A stretch of DNA of 23,335 nt, taken from assembly GCA_902474645.1 (NCBI GenBank), contig CABRWN010000012.1, positions 1 through 23,335 of the forward strand. Direction: 5' to 3'. The translations under genes and the position numbers were made by a program. Below the pieces are notes generated by a model. That model did no database searches and was not told the DNA's origin. It worked only from the letters and a program-made list of their open reading frames with translations. Origin of the DNA: an uncultured Collinsella sp. GTDB taxonomy: Bacteria; Actinomycetota; Coriobacteriia; Coriobacteriales; Coriobacteriaceae. Of the stretch, positions 7,912-15,735 are shown piece by piece. Each line of letters begins with the position of its first letter. Position 1 is the stretch's first letter.

Positions 7912-8761
7912 GTTTGAGTTCAACAAGGGCAAGATGGTTCCGTATCCTTCTGGCGCCATCGTTCCCGATCGTGACCTGGGCGAGCGCCCGGCACTCGAGT
8001 GCATCCACCTGGGCATTGAGTTCGGTGGCCTTAAGGCGGTCGACGACTTTAGCCTGACTATCGGCAAGACTGAGATTGCCGGTCTGATCGGTCCCAACGG
8101 CGCCGGTAAGACCACGGTTTTCAACCTGCTCACCAAGGTGTATCAGCCCACACACGGCACCATCCTGCTCGATGGCGAGGACACCTCGGGCAAGTCGGTC
8201 TATCAGGTCAACCGCATGGGTATTGCCCGTACATTCCAGAACATTCGTCTGTTTAACACCATGACGGTGGAGGATAACGTTAAGGTCGGCTTGCACAACC
8301 AGGAGCGTTATTCCGGCTTTGAGGGCGTGCTGCGCCTGCCGACGTATTGGAAGCACGAGAAGGCCGCGCACGAGCGCGCCATGGAGCTGCTGTCCATCTT
8401 TGATATGGAGCATCTGGCAAACGAGCAGGCCGGATCGCTGCCTTACGGCGCTCAGCGTCGTCTGGAGATCGTCCGCGCGCTTGCCACCAACCCCAAGCTA
8501 CTGCTGCTCGACGAGCCCGCCGCCGGCATGAACCCGTCCGAGACCGCAGAGCTCATGGAGAACATCGTCAAGATTCGCGACACCTTTGGCATTGCCATCA
8601 TGCTTATCGAGCATGATATGTCGCTCGTTATGAACATCTGCGAGGGCATCTGCGTGCTCAACTTTGGTAAGGTCATCGCCAAGGGCACGGCCGAGGAAAT
8701 CCAGAACAACGACGCCGTTATCGAGGCATATCTGGGCAAGCAGGATAAGGGGGAGAACTAA
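7901..8761 (+). CDS. livG: Branched-chain amino acid ABC transporter ATP-binding protein LivG
   Basis: Cytoplasmic ATPase subunit that powers the liv importer, 286 residues. Walker A GPNGAGKT is at residues 64-71. The signature region reads LPYGAQRR at 180-187, the degenerate LSYGxQRR-type signature typical of LivG. Walker B LLLLDEPAAGM follows (DE at 204-205), and IEHDMSLVMNICEGICVLNFGK completes the domain. The first 30 or so residues before the ABC fold are longer than in E. coli LivG. The start at ATG 7901 is chosen because AAGGAGG lies just upstream; the frame is open further up only through a TTG at 7874. It overlaps livM by 11 bases and abuts livF. Confidence 0.95.
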   Translation: MPSKFEFNKGKMVPYPSGAIVPDRDLGERPALECIHLGIEFGGLKAVDDFSLTIGKTEIAGLIGPNGAGKTTVFNLLTKVYQPTHGTILLDGEDTSGKSVYQVNRMGIARTFQNIRLFNTMTVEDNVKVGLHNQERYSGFEGVLRLPTYWKHEKAAHERAMELLSIFDMEHLANEQAGSLPYGAQRRLEIVRALATNPKLLLLDEPAAGMNPSETAELMENIVKIRDTFGIAIMLIEHDMSLVMNICEGICVLNFGKVIAKGTAEEIQNNDAVIEAYLGKQDKGEN

Positions 8762-9475
8762 ATGGCAGAGCCGATGCTTTCCGTCTACAACATCAACGTC
8801 TGGTACGGCGCCATCCACGCCATCAAGGACATCTCCTTTAACGTTAACGAGGGCGAGATCGTGGCCTTGATTGGTGCCAACGGTGCCGGCAAGTCCACAA
8901 CGCTCAAGACCGTCTCGGGCCTGCTGCGCTCCAAGACCGGCTCCATCAAGTTTATGGGCGAGGACATTAGCCATACGCCCGCTGATAAGCTGGTTGGTAA
9001 GGGCCTGGCTCAGGTTCCCGAGGGTCGTCGCGCCTTTTTGCAGATGACGGTCGAGGAGAACCTGGAGATGGGTGCCTATACGCAGCCCAAGTCCACGGTG
9101 GCTCCGGGCCTGGAGCGCGTCTACGAGCAGTTCCCGCGCCTGAAGGAACGTCGTCGCCAGGTCGCCGGCACCCTTTCAGGCGGCGAGCAGCAGATGCTCG
9201 TTATGGGGCGCGCCCTTATGAGTAACCCCAAACTGCTTATGCTCGACGAACCTTCCATGGGTCTGGCACCGATTCTGATCGAACAGATCTTCCAGATTGT
9301 CGAGGACCTGCACAAGGCCGGCACCACGGTGCTTCTGGTCGAGCAAAACGCGCAGATGGCGCTTTCCATCGCCACACGCGGTTACGTGCTCGAGACCGGC
9401 AAGATTACCATGACCGGCACCGGTCAAGAGCTCCTGCACGACGATAACGTCCGCAAGGCTTACCTCGGAGGCTAG
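8762..9475 (+). CDS. livF: Branched-chain amino acid ABC transporter ATP-binding protein LivF
   Basis: Second ATPase of the liv importer, 237 residues, the usual length. Walker A GANGAGKST is at residues 38-46, the signature LSGGEQQ at 138-144, and Walker B LLMLDEPSMGLAP has its Asp-Glu at 162-163. VEQNAQMALSIATRGYVLETGK is the LivF-type switch region. The ATG follows the livG stop without a gap; the G-rich end of livG (AAGGGGGAG) supplies the ribosome binding site. It is the last gene of the operon, closed 10 bases later by a strong terminator. Confidence 0.95.
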   Translation: MAEPMLSVYNINVWYGAIHAIKDISFNVNEGEIVALIGANGAGKSTTLKTVSGLLRSKTGSIKFMGEDISHTPADKLVGKGLAQVPEGRRAFLQMTVEENLEMGAYTQPKSTVAPGLERVYEQFPRLKERRRQVAGTLSGGEQQMLVMGRALMSNPKLLMLDEPSMGLAPILIEQIFQIVEDLHKAGTTVLLVEQNAQMALSIATRGYVLETGKITMTGTGQELLHDDNVRKAYLGG

Positions 9476-9485
9476 TCCATAAAAT

Positions 9486-9524
9486 AAAGGGGGCGCTGAC
9501 TATCCCAGTCAGCGCCCCCTTTTT
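9486..9524 (+). terminator. Rho-independent terminator of the liv operon
   Basis: AAAGGGGGCGCTGACT (9486-9501) pairs perfectly with AGTCAGCGCCCCCTTT (9507-9522) around an ATCCC loop and runs into a T tract. Confidence 0.93.
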
Positions 9525-9525
9525 A

Positions 9526-9590
9526 GTTGCGGTGAAATAGGGACTAAATGGGGGCGCTAGACGCCAAAACAGTCCCTATTCCACCGCAAC
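9526..9590. repeat. Long near-perfect inverted repeat after the liv operon
   Basis: The 20-base arms at 9526-9545 (GTTGCGGTGAAATAGGGACT) and 9571-9590 are reverse complements with one mismatch. The 25-base centre holds a further GGCG/CGCC stem (9492-type spacing aside, at about 9552-9564). It lies directly after the liv terminator and ends 60 bases before cutC. There is no T tract, so a second terminator is unlikely. It could be a dispersed intergenic palindrome, a structured RNA or an operator for cutC. Confidence 0.7.
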
Positions 9591-9650
9591 TTCATGGGGA
9601 TGTGTGACAATGCCCGTCGGAAAACATCTGCTGTCTTTGGGGGTCTATCT

Positions 9651-10328
9651 ATGCTGTACGAGTTTTGTGCCGAGAACTTTGAGCGGGTGCCGGCGGCTAT
9701 CGATGCCGGTGCAAGGCGTATCGAGCTGTGCGACAACCTTGCCGTTGGCGGCACCACGCCTTCGGCCGGCGTTATCAGCGCTACGGTCAACTACGCCCAC
9801 GAACAAGGCGCACAGGTGATGTGCATGATTCGCCCGCGTGGTGGCGACTTTCATTACAACCAGGACGAGCTGCGCATGATGGAGATGGACCTGGGCCTTG
9901 CCGTGAGCGCCGGCGTTGACGGCTTGGTCTTTGGCTGCTGCAAGCCCTGCGCTGGCGGATGGGCGCTCGACGAGCTTACGTTGGGCGCCCTCGTGATGGC
10001 CGCGGGCTGCGCGACCGAGGAATGTAAGCGTGAGCCCATCGACATCACCTTTCACATGGCCTTTGACCAGCTTTCGTCCGAGGCTCAGCTCGATGCGATT
10101 GACACGCTTGCCGACTGCGGCGTTACGCGCATCCTGACGCATGGTGGCGCGGCCGGCACGCCGATTGAGGACAACTTCGATCACCTGGCTCGCCTAATCG
10201 AGTATACGGGCGACCGCCTGACCATCCTTCCCGGCGGCGGTATTACCGCGGCCAACCGTGATGCGGTTGCAGCGGCATTGGGCGTGTCCGAGCTCCACGG
10301 CACAAGGATCGTACCGCTGGAGGTGTAG
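9651..10328 (+). CDS. cutC: CutC family protein (TIM-barrel, copper homeostasis family)
   Basis: The family was named for copper tolerance in E. coli, but its biochemical activity is unsettled. The N-terminus MLYEFCAENFERVPAAIDAG and then RRIELCDNLAVGGTTPSAGV match the family's opening pattern (RVELCxxxxxGGLTPS). CMIRPRGGDFHYNQDEL, ITFHMAFDQ, RILTHGGAAGT and LPGGGITAAN are further family-like stretches along the barrel. ATG 9651 gives 225 residues and places the conserved start correctly; it has only a G-rich site (GGGGG) upstream. The frame stays open upstream to ATG 9594, but those extra residues are not family-like. The next gene starts 3 bases after its stop, so the two are one operon. 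Confidence 0.85.
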   Translation: MLYEFCAENFERVPAAIDAGARRIELCDNLAVGGTTPSAGVISATVNYAHEQGAQVMCMIRPRGGDFHYNQDELRMMEMDLGLAVSAGVDGLVFGCCKPCAGGWALDELTLGALVMAAGCATEECKREPIDITFHMAFDQLSSEAQLDAIDTLADCGVTRILTHGGAAGTPIEDNFDHLARLIEYTGDRLTILPGGGITAANRDAVAAALGVSELHGTRIVPLEV

Positions 10329-10331
10329 CCC

Positions 10332-11132
10332 GTGGCACTTGTATTCGATGTTCAGCAGGCGAGCGGCAAGCCCGACGACAACCGTCGCCCAGGTACCGCG
10401 TGTCCCTTTTGCAACACGGAGGGGCTCACCAATATCATCCGGCGCGACGGTGACTGCATCTGGCTCGAGAATAAGTTCAAGACCCTGCGCGCCACCCGTC
10501 AAACCGTGCTGATCGAGTCGGCCAATCACGACGCCGACCTGGTGACCTATGAGCCGGATGAACTCCACCATGTGATGCGGTTTGCCCTGGGTTGCTGGCA
10601 GCAGATGATCGATTCACGGCAGTATCGAAGCGTGCTTATGTACAAGAACAAGGGTCCGCTCTCGGGCGGTAGTCTCGTTCATCCACATATGCAGATTGTG
10701 GGTTTGGAGCGGGAGGACGGTTATGCTTCGCTGACTTCTGCCAATTTCGAAGGCATCAATGTTTGGCAACAGGGGAGAATCGCGGTCAACATCTCAACCG
10801 AACCGATCATGGGGTTCTTTGAGGTCAACGTTTCAGCCCCGCAGGGAATCGCCGCCAGCGATGATACGAGAGACCAAGCCGAGGCGGATCTCTTCGCCGA
10901 TGCGATCCAGGTAGCTCTGCGCTATATCCTGAACGAGCACCACGGTGGTCGCGCAGAGTCGTACAACCTGTTCTTCTATCACCTGGGCGGTCGGACCATT
11001 GCCAAGGCGCTGCCGCGTTGGGTGGTTTCGCCCTACTTTGTCGGCTATCGTTTGGCCCAGGTCAATGCTGAGACCACGCTCGATGCCGATGCAGAGCGAC
11101 TCCGCGCACATCTGGAGGCGCTCACATCGTAA
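10332..11132 (+). CDS. GalT-like HIT-superfamily protein (DUF4931 type)
   Basis: Resembles galactose-1-phosphate uridylyltransferase but is shorter (266 residues against about 340). CPFC at 24-27 is a likely zinc-binding pair. GGSLVHPHMQIVG contains HPHMQ at 117-121, matching the HPHxQ active-site motif in which the second His carries the nucleotide in GalT. ESYNLFFYHLGG and WVVSPYFVGY near the end are typical of the DUF4931 group as I know it. It is predicted to be cytoplasmic and may transfer or hydrolyse a nucleotide-linked group; the substrate is unknown. The start is GTG 10332, with GGAGGTG inside the cutC stop region upstream. It is coupled to cutC with a 3-base gap. Confidence 0.75.
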   Translation: MALVFDVQQASGKPDDNRRPGTACPFCNTEGLTNIIRRDGDCIWLENKFKTLRATRQTVLIESANHDADLVTYEPDELHHVMRFALGCWQQMIDSRQYRSVLMYKNKGPLSGGSLVHPHMQIVGLEREDGYASLTSANFEGINVWQQGRIAVNISTEPIMGFFEVNVSAPQGIAASDDTRDQAEADLFADAIQVALRYILNEHHGGRAESYNLFFYHLGGRTIAKALPRWVVSPYFVGYRLAQVNAETTLDADAERLRAHLEALTS

Positions 11133-11142
11133 AGTGAGCGCC
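11117..11142. terminator. Hairpin spanning the stop codon of the GalT-like gene
   Basis: GGCGCTCAC (11117-11125) and GTGAGCGCC (11134-11142) pair perfectly over 9 bases. The 8-base loop contains the TAA stop at 11130-11132. It sits between two convergent genes only 27 bases apart, where a two-way terminator is expected, but it lacks a T tract. Confidence 0.45.
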
Positions 11143-11159
11143 CGCACACTGCGGACAGT

Positions 11160-12158
11160 CTAGCGTGCCATGGCGTCGCGGCCGGCCTCGACACGCTTGC
11201 GCTGGGCGGCGCGCTCCTCGCCGGTCAGCCGCTCAAAGAGGTGCCCGATAAGCGAGGCGAGCACCTGCTGAAACAGCGTTCCGCACATGACGGGAAACAC
11301 GACTTCGCCCGGAAAGTATTGCGTGGCGATGACGGCGCCCGAAGAGATGTTACGCATGCCGCAGGTAAAGCACATGGTAGTCGTCTCGCTATATGGCAGA
11401 TGCAGCGCACGGGCGACCAGAAAACCGACGACAAAGCCGCTGATGGCGAAGGTCAAAATAAAGAGGGCGACTTCCAGGCGCACCGCGTTCATGTGCAGCA
11501 CGTACTCGCTCATGGCGGTGGAGTTGGAGGCGATAACGCCCATCATCATGAACTTGCAGGCGGGCGAGAGCGCGGGGGAGAGCTTCTCGTGTCCCCATCC
11601 ACGCGTGAGCTCGTTGATCATGATGCCGAGCACGGCGGGGATGGCGATCATAAAGGCCATGTCCTGCATCATGCTCGGCACATCGATCGAGACGGTGGCA
11701 CCAAGCAAGAGCTTAAGCGTGAGCGGAATCGTCACAGGGGAGATAACCGAGGACGTCAGGATGATGGTGAGCGCGAGCGGGCCGTTGCCGCCGAACATGC
11801 TGATCCACATAAAAGCGGTGACGGCCACGGGCACGCTGTACTCGAGCACGATGCCGCAGACAAGGTTGGGGTTGGAGCCAAAGAAGAGTGACCCTATGGC
11901 ATACGCCGCGATGGGAATAAGCACTGCCGAGACCAGCAGCGCCAGAATCAGGTGCAGCGGACGGTGGAACACCTCGGCTACCTGGTGAAAGGTGTTGCTG
12001 AGCGCGCCCTGAAACGTCATAAAGGCGAAGAGGGCGGGAACAATGGGCTTGAGCACGCCGATCTGCTGGGGAAAGAGCACGCCGAGCGCCACGCAAATCG
12101 GAACGATGATCTGCATATGCCCCGCGAGGAACTTTCCCAGTCCAGCCCATTGCTTCAT
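11160..12158 (-). CDS. Bile acid:sodium symporter (BASS) family transporter
   Basis: Integral membrane protein of 332 residues with about ten hydrophobic segments, of the BASS/SBF-like fold. VALGVLFPQQIGVLKPIVPALFAFMTFQGAL near the N-terminus, VLEYSVPVAVTAFMWISMFGGNGPLAL near residue 105 and FTCGMRNISSGAVIATQYFP near residue 265 match family patterns (the last corresponds to the GxRNxxxA stretch). Relatives carry bile acids, pantoate, keto acids or other organic anions with Na+; the substrate cannot be told here. The short C-terminal tail is charged and cytoplasmic. The ATG at 12158 has a rather distant GGGAG upstream. It converges with the GalT-like gene and diverges from recJ. Confidence 0.85.
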   Translation of the reverse strand: MKQWAGLGKFLAGHMQIIVPICVALGVLFPQQIGVLKPIVPALFAFMTFQGALSNTFHQVAEVFHRPLHLILALLVSAVLIPIAAYAIGSLFFGSNPNLVCGIVLEYSVPVAVTAFMWISMFGGNGPLALTIILTSSVISPVTIPLTLKLLLGATVSIDVPSMMQDMAFMIAIPAVLGIMINELTRGWGHEKLSPALSPACKFMMMGVIASNSTAMSEYVLHMNAVRLEVALFILTFAISGFVVGFLVARALHLPYSETTTMCFTCGMRNISSGAVIATQYFPGEVVFPVMCGTLFQQVLASLIGHLFERLTGEERAAQRKRVEAGRDAMAR

Positions 12159-12279
12159 ATGTCCCGTGACTCCCTTTATCCGCGAACTCGTTTGTATGGA
12201 TATGCTAGACGCTCGTATGCGTCCGTGCGGTTGAAACGCTCGATTATTTCGAGGCCATTACCGCCATCGTTTGCCGAAA

Positions 12280-12324
12280 CCGCGGCGCACCGCGGCGTTT
12301 TGCGTCCGCGCTGCACGGTATAAT
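12280..12324 (+). promoter_or_regulatory. Promoter region of the recJ-rel operon with tandem CCGCGGCG repeat
   Basis: A perfect -10 hexamer TATAAT lies at 12319-12324. No good -35 is present at normal spacing. CCGCGGCG occurs twice in tandem (12280-12287 and 12290-12297), one helical turn apart, where a -35 or regulator site would be. The rest of the 274-base gap between the BASS gene and recJ holds a GACGC/GCGTC inverted repeat at 12208-12223 and nothing else I recognise. Confidence 0.5.
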
Positions 12325-12380
12325 AAATCCGTTCAACAGATCTGCCTGCCGAAGCGGGCATACACAGAGGACTCATCGCT

Positions 12381-12446
12381 ATGAACCGTGAGAGGTATCG
12401 CGGCGACCTGCCCCTATCAGGGGTGGGTGCCTATGTCATCGCTTAA
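12381..12446 (+). CDS. Possible 21-residue upstream reading frame overlapping the recJ start
   Basis: ATG 12381 opens a frame that reads MNRERYRGDLPLSGVGAYVI then Ala and a TAA at 12444-12446, overlapping the recJ ATG (12433) by 14 bases in another frame. AGAGGAC lies about a dozen bases upstream. Such an arrangement would allow translational coupling to recJ, whose own ribosome binding site (GGGGTGGG) is not ideal. No homologue is recognised, and it may not be translated. Confidence 0.25.
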   Translation: MNRERYRGDLPLSGVGAYVIA

Positions 12447-15400
12447 GACGACGCATCGCTGGGCGGTCGCTCAACAAAACCCCGAGCTCGAAAAGGAGCT
12501 TTCGGCTGGTCTGGGCATTCCCGGGCTGGTGGCGCGCATTATGGTCGCGCACGGCATTGGCTCCATCAAAGAGGGCCAATTGTTTTTGACGCCTTCGCTC
12601 GATCGCGACTGGGCCGACCCACTCATTATCCCGGGCATGTCGGTCGTTGCCGACCGCGTCGAGCGTGCTATTCGCAACCACGAGCACATTGCAGTCTTTG
12701 GCGATTTTGACGTTGACGGTATTACGTCGACCTGTCTGTTGACCGAGGCGCTGCGCACGTTTGGCGCCGATGTCACGCCGTTTATTCCGCATCGCTTTGA
12801 TGAGGGCTACGGTCTTTCGCGCGCGGCGCTCGACCGCGTTAACGAGCTCGCTCGCCCCCAGCTGATCGTGACCGTCGATAACGGCATTGCCGCCAAGGAA
12901 GAGGTTTCCTATCTGGAGAGCCTGGGGATCGATTTGGTGGTCACGGACCATCACGAACCCTCCGACCAGGTGCCGCAGGGTGTGCCCCTGACCGACCCCA
13001 AGCTCGAGGACGAGGGCCCCTCGCGCGAGCTTGCCGGTGCTGGTGTGGCGCTCAAGCTGGTGCAAGTCTTGGGTGAGCGCCTGGGCAAGCCGTCGTATTG
13101 GCGTTCGCTAATCGAGGTCGCGGCGCTGGGCACCGTGTCCGACATGATGCCGCTCACACCCGAGAACCGCGCGCTGGTTGCCGAGGGCATCCAGCAGATG
13201 CGCGTAACCGCTCGCCCCGGCTATATCGCGCTTGCCGCGCTCGCCAAGGCGGACCTTTCGAGCATTACGGCGGATGGCCTGTCATTCTCACTCATTCCCC
13301 GCTTAAACGCTGCCGGTCGCATGGCCGATCCCAAGCTGGCGCTCGACCTGTTGCTTGTCCGCAATCCCATCGAAGCAAGCGCGCTGGCGGCTGAGCTCGA
13401 GGAAATCAACCGCCAGCGCCGTGAGATCGAGGCGGAGCTCACGCGCGATGCCATGGCAAAGGTCGAGGAGACCTATGACGGCGGACGCGCGATCGTCGTG
13501 GGCGGTGAAGGCTGGCACGAGGGTGTCAAGGGCATCGTGGCAAGCCGTCTGACCAACCGCTATCACGTGCCGGCGCTGCTGTTCTCGATCGAGGACGGTA
13601 TCGCGCGCGGCTCTGGTCGCTCGGTGGGCAAAGTCAACCTGTTTGACGCCGTCGAGCGCTGCTCCGACCTGCTGATTCGTCGCGGCGGACATGCCGGTGC
13701 GGTGGGTGTGACCATCGAGGCATCCAAGCTCGATGAATTCCGTCGTCGCCTTTCCGCCGTGCTATCGGAGATTCCCGCCGAGGACTTTGAAGACATCGAC
13801 GAGGTTGCCGCCACAGTCGACCTTTCCGAGCTGAATATCGAGACTATAGAGCAGATTTCCCGTCTTGAGCCGTTTGGCCAGGGCAACAAGGTGCCGCTGC
13901 TGGCCGCCGAGGGCGTGACGATGTGCGATCGCGCCGTGGTGGGCAAAACCGGCGAGCACATGCGCTTTGTGGCGACCGATGGCGCCGTGAGCGTGCCGGC
14001 CATTATGTTCCGCGTGCCGCAAATCGATAAGCTCATCAACTGCGATAGCGCTGTCGACTTGGTGTTCGAGGCCGTTGCCGAGCATTGGCAGGGGCGTGTG
14101 AAGCCCAAGCTCATGATCAAGGATGTTCTGGTCCGCGATACCACGCTGCCCAGCGTCGACGATCCGGCATGCGAGCTTCGTCGTGGCGTGCAGCCGGCGG
14201 ATTCCGGCCTGCGCCTGGAGTCGCGTAAGCGCGAGACACTCGCCCAGCTTTCTTATACCGAGCTGACGCGCTCGCTTATCCATAGCTTTATAGGCTCGAA
14301 CCAACCGCACCGCACGCAGGTCGAGGCGCTCGATGCCCTGGCCGATCACCAAAGTGTTCTGGCCGTTATGGGAACGGGGCGCGGCAAGTCGCTCATCTTC
14401 CATGTGCATGCCGCGCGCGAGGCGGTTCTTCGCGGGCGTGCGAGCATCTTTGTCTATCCGCTGCGCGCGCTCGTTGCCGACCAGGCCTATCACCTCTCGT
14501 CGACGATGGCCGCGCTCGGCATTGGCGTCGGCGTGTTGACCGGCGAGACCGTGGAGGCGGCGCGCGATGACGTGTTCGCCGGCCTGGCTTCGGGCCGCAC
14601 CGGTATCGTGCTCACGACGCCCGAGTTCCTGTCTATCCACCGTGACCGCTTTGCGCGTTCGGGCCGCATCGGCTTTGTCGTTATCGATGAGGCGCACCAC
14701 GCTGGCCTTGCCAAGGGCGGCGACCGCAGCGCCTATCTCGACATGCCCGATATCCTCAAAGCCTTGGGCGACCCGGTCGTTATGGCCGCGACGGCCACCG
14801 CGACGGCTCCGGTCGTGGCCGAGCTTGCCCGCATGCTGCCGATCACTCGCACGGTGGTCGACGAGACGGTGCGCGAGAACCTGCAGCTCGAGGACGACCG
14901 AGATCTTGCGAGCCGCGAGAACCGTTTGGTGTCGATTGTGGCGACGGGGGAGAAGACCGTCATTTACGTCAATTCGCGTGACCAGTCCGTGGCGCTTGCC
15001 AAGACACTACGCAAACGCGTTCCCGACTGTGCGACCCGTATCGCGTTCTATAACGCTGGCCTTACGCGCACCGACCGCCATCGCGTAGAAGAGGCGTTTC
15101 GAGACGGCAGCCTCAGCTGCATCGTCTCGACATCCGCCTTTGGCGAGGGCGTCAACCTGCCCGATATTCGCCATGTCGTGCTCTATCACATGCCGTTTGG
15201 CGGCATTGAGTTTAACCAGATGAGCGGCCGCGCCGGTCGCGATGGCCAGCCCGCCGTGATCCATCTACTCTATTCGTCGCGCGACGCCCGTATTAACGAG
15301 CGCCTACTCGACTGCTATGCGCCCGAGCGCGACGAGCTCGTCACGCTCTATCGCGCGCTGCAGACCATGTGGCGCTCCAACCGCGGCAAAACCGGGGACG

Positions 15401-15720
15401 ATTCCTTTAGCGCGAGCGATATCGACATCGCGCAGATGTGCCTTGCCATCGATGCCCGCACGCCGGTCGACGAGCGTTCGGTGGAAAGCGGCCTGGGAAT
15501 CTTCGAAGAGCTTGGTTTCTGTCGAGTTTCGGGGTTTGACGACACTCGTCGCATCGCGATGGCCGAAAACCCCGGCCGCGTGCAATTGAGCAGGTCAATT
15601 CGCTATTTGGAGGGCTTGCGCTCGCGCATGGAGTTTTCGGCTTTCCGGAGCTGGGCGCTCGATTCGTGCGCTTCTGATATGCTAGCCAAAGTTAACCGCC
15701 CGATCGTACCGCGGGCCTAG
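12433..15720 (+). CDS. recJ: RecJ single-strand exonuclease fused to a RecQ-like DEAH helicase
   Basis: One 1,095-residue protein carries two machines. Residues about 1-570 are RecJ, a 5'-3' single-strand DNA exonuclease: DFDVDG at 91-96, VTVDNGI, TDHH (DHH at 172-174), LGTVSDMMPL, and the DHHA1 motif GGHAGAVG at 418-425, then an OB-like region starting LEPFGQGNKVP. From about 600 there is a complete superfamily 2 helicase: Walker A GTGRGKS at 647-653, YPLRALVADQ, TTPEFL, DEAH at 752-755, ATATATA, STSAFGEGVNLP and QMSGRAGR at 929-936, the last being the RecQ-type motif VI. No RQC zinc cluster or HRDC domain is evident; the last 150 or so residues are unassigned. A usual RecJ is about 550-800 residues. 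There is no stop or frameshift between the halves. ATG 12433 is preferred over GTG 12388, which has no ribosome binding site. rel follows after 15 bases. Confidence 0.9.
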   Translation: MSSLKTTHRWAVAQQNPELEKELSAGLGIPGLVARIMVAHGIGSIKEGQLFLTPSLDRDWADPLIIPGMSVVADRVERAIRNHEHIAVFGDFDVDGITSTCLLTEALRTFGADVTPFIPHRFDEGYGLSRAALDRVNELARPQLIVTVDNGIAAKEEVSYLESLGIDLVVTDHHEPSDQVPQGVPLTDPKLEDEGPSRELAGAGVALKLVQVLGERLGKPSYWRSLIEVAALGTVSDMMPLTPENRALVAEGIQQMRVTARPGYIALAALAKADLSSITADGLSFSLIPRLNAAGRMADPKLALDLLLVRNPIEASALAAELEEINRQRREIEAELTRDAMAKVEETYDGGRAIVVGGEGWHEGVKGIVASRLTNRYHVPALLFSIEDGIARGSGRSVGKVNLFDAVERCSDLLIRRGGHAGAVGVTIEASKLDEFRRRLSAVLSEIPAEDFEDIDEVAATVDLSELNIETIEQISRLEPFGQGNKVPLLAAEGVTMCDRAVVGKTGEHMRFVATDGAVSVPAIMFRVPQIDKLINCDSAVDLVFEAVAEHWQGRVKPKLMIKDVLVRDTTLPSVDDPACELRRGVQPADSGLRLESRKRETLAQLSYTELTRSLIHSFIGSNQPHRTQVEALDALADHQSVLAVMGTGRGKSLIFHVHAAREAVLRGRASIFVYPLRALVADQAYHLSSTMAALGIGVGVLTGETVEAARDDVFAGLASGRTGIVLTTPEFLSIHRDRFARSGRIGFVVIDEAHHAGLAKGGDRSAYLDMPDILKALGDPVVMAATATATAPVVAELARMLPITRTVVDETVRENLQLEDDRDLASRENRLVSIVATGEKTVIYVNSRDQSVALAKTLRKRVPDCATRIAFYNAGLTRTDRHRVEEAFRDGSLSCIVSTSAFGEGVNLPDIRHVVLYHMPFGGIEFNQMSGRAGRDGQPAVIHLLYSSRDARINERLLDCYAPERDELVTLYRALQTMWRSNRGKTGDDSFSASDIDIAQMCLAIDARTPVDERSVESGLGIFEELGFCRVSGFDDTRRIAMAENPGRVQLSRSIRYLEGLRSRMEFSAFRSWALDSCASDMLAKVNRPIVPRA

Positions 15721-15735
15721 GGGAAGGGGACCTCG

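Noticed and set aside
5917..8136. Reverse-strand open frame of 739 codons opposite livH-livM-livG
   Set aside because: It spans three clear genes on the other strand and its product is a low-complexity Asp/His/Arg-rich string. It is a GC-bias shadow.
9594..9650. Upstream extension of cutC from ATG 9594
   Set aside because: The extra 19 residues do not resemble the CutC family start, and the family pattern begins exactly at ATG 9651.
13762..14700. Reverse-strand open frame inside the RecJ-helicase gene
   Set aside because: It covers the conserved helicase Walker A region of the true gene and has no domain.
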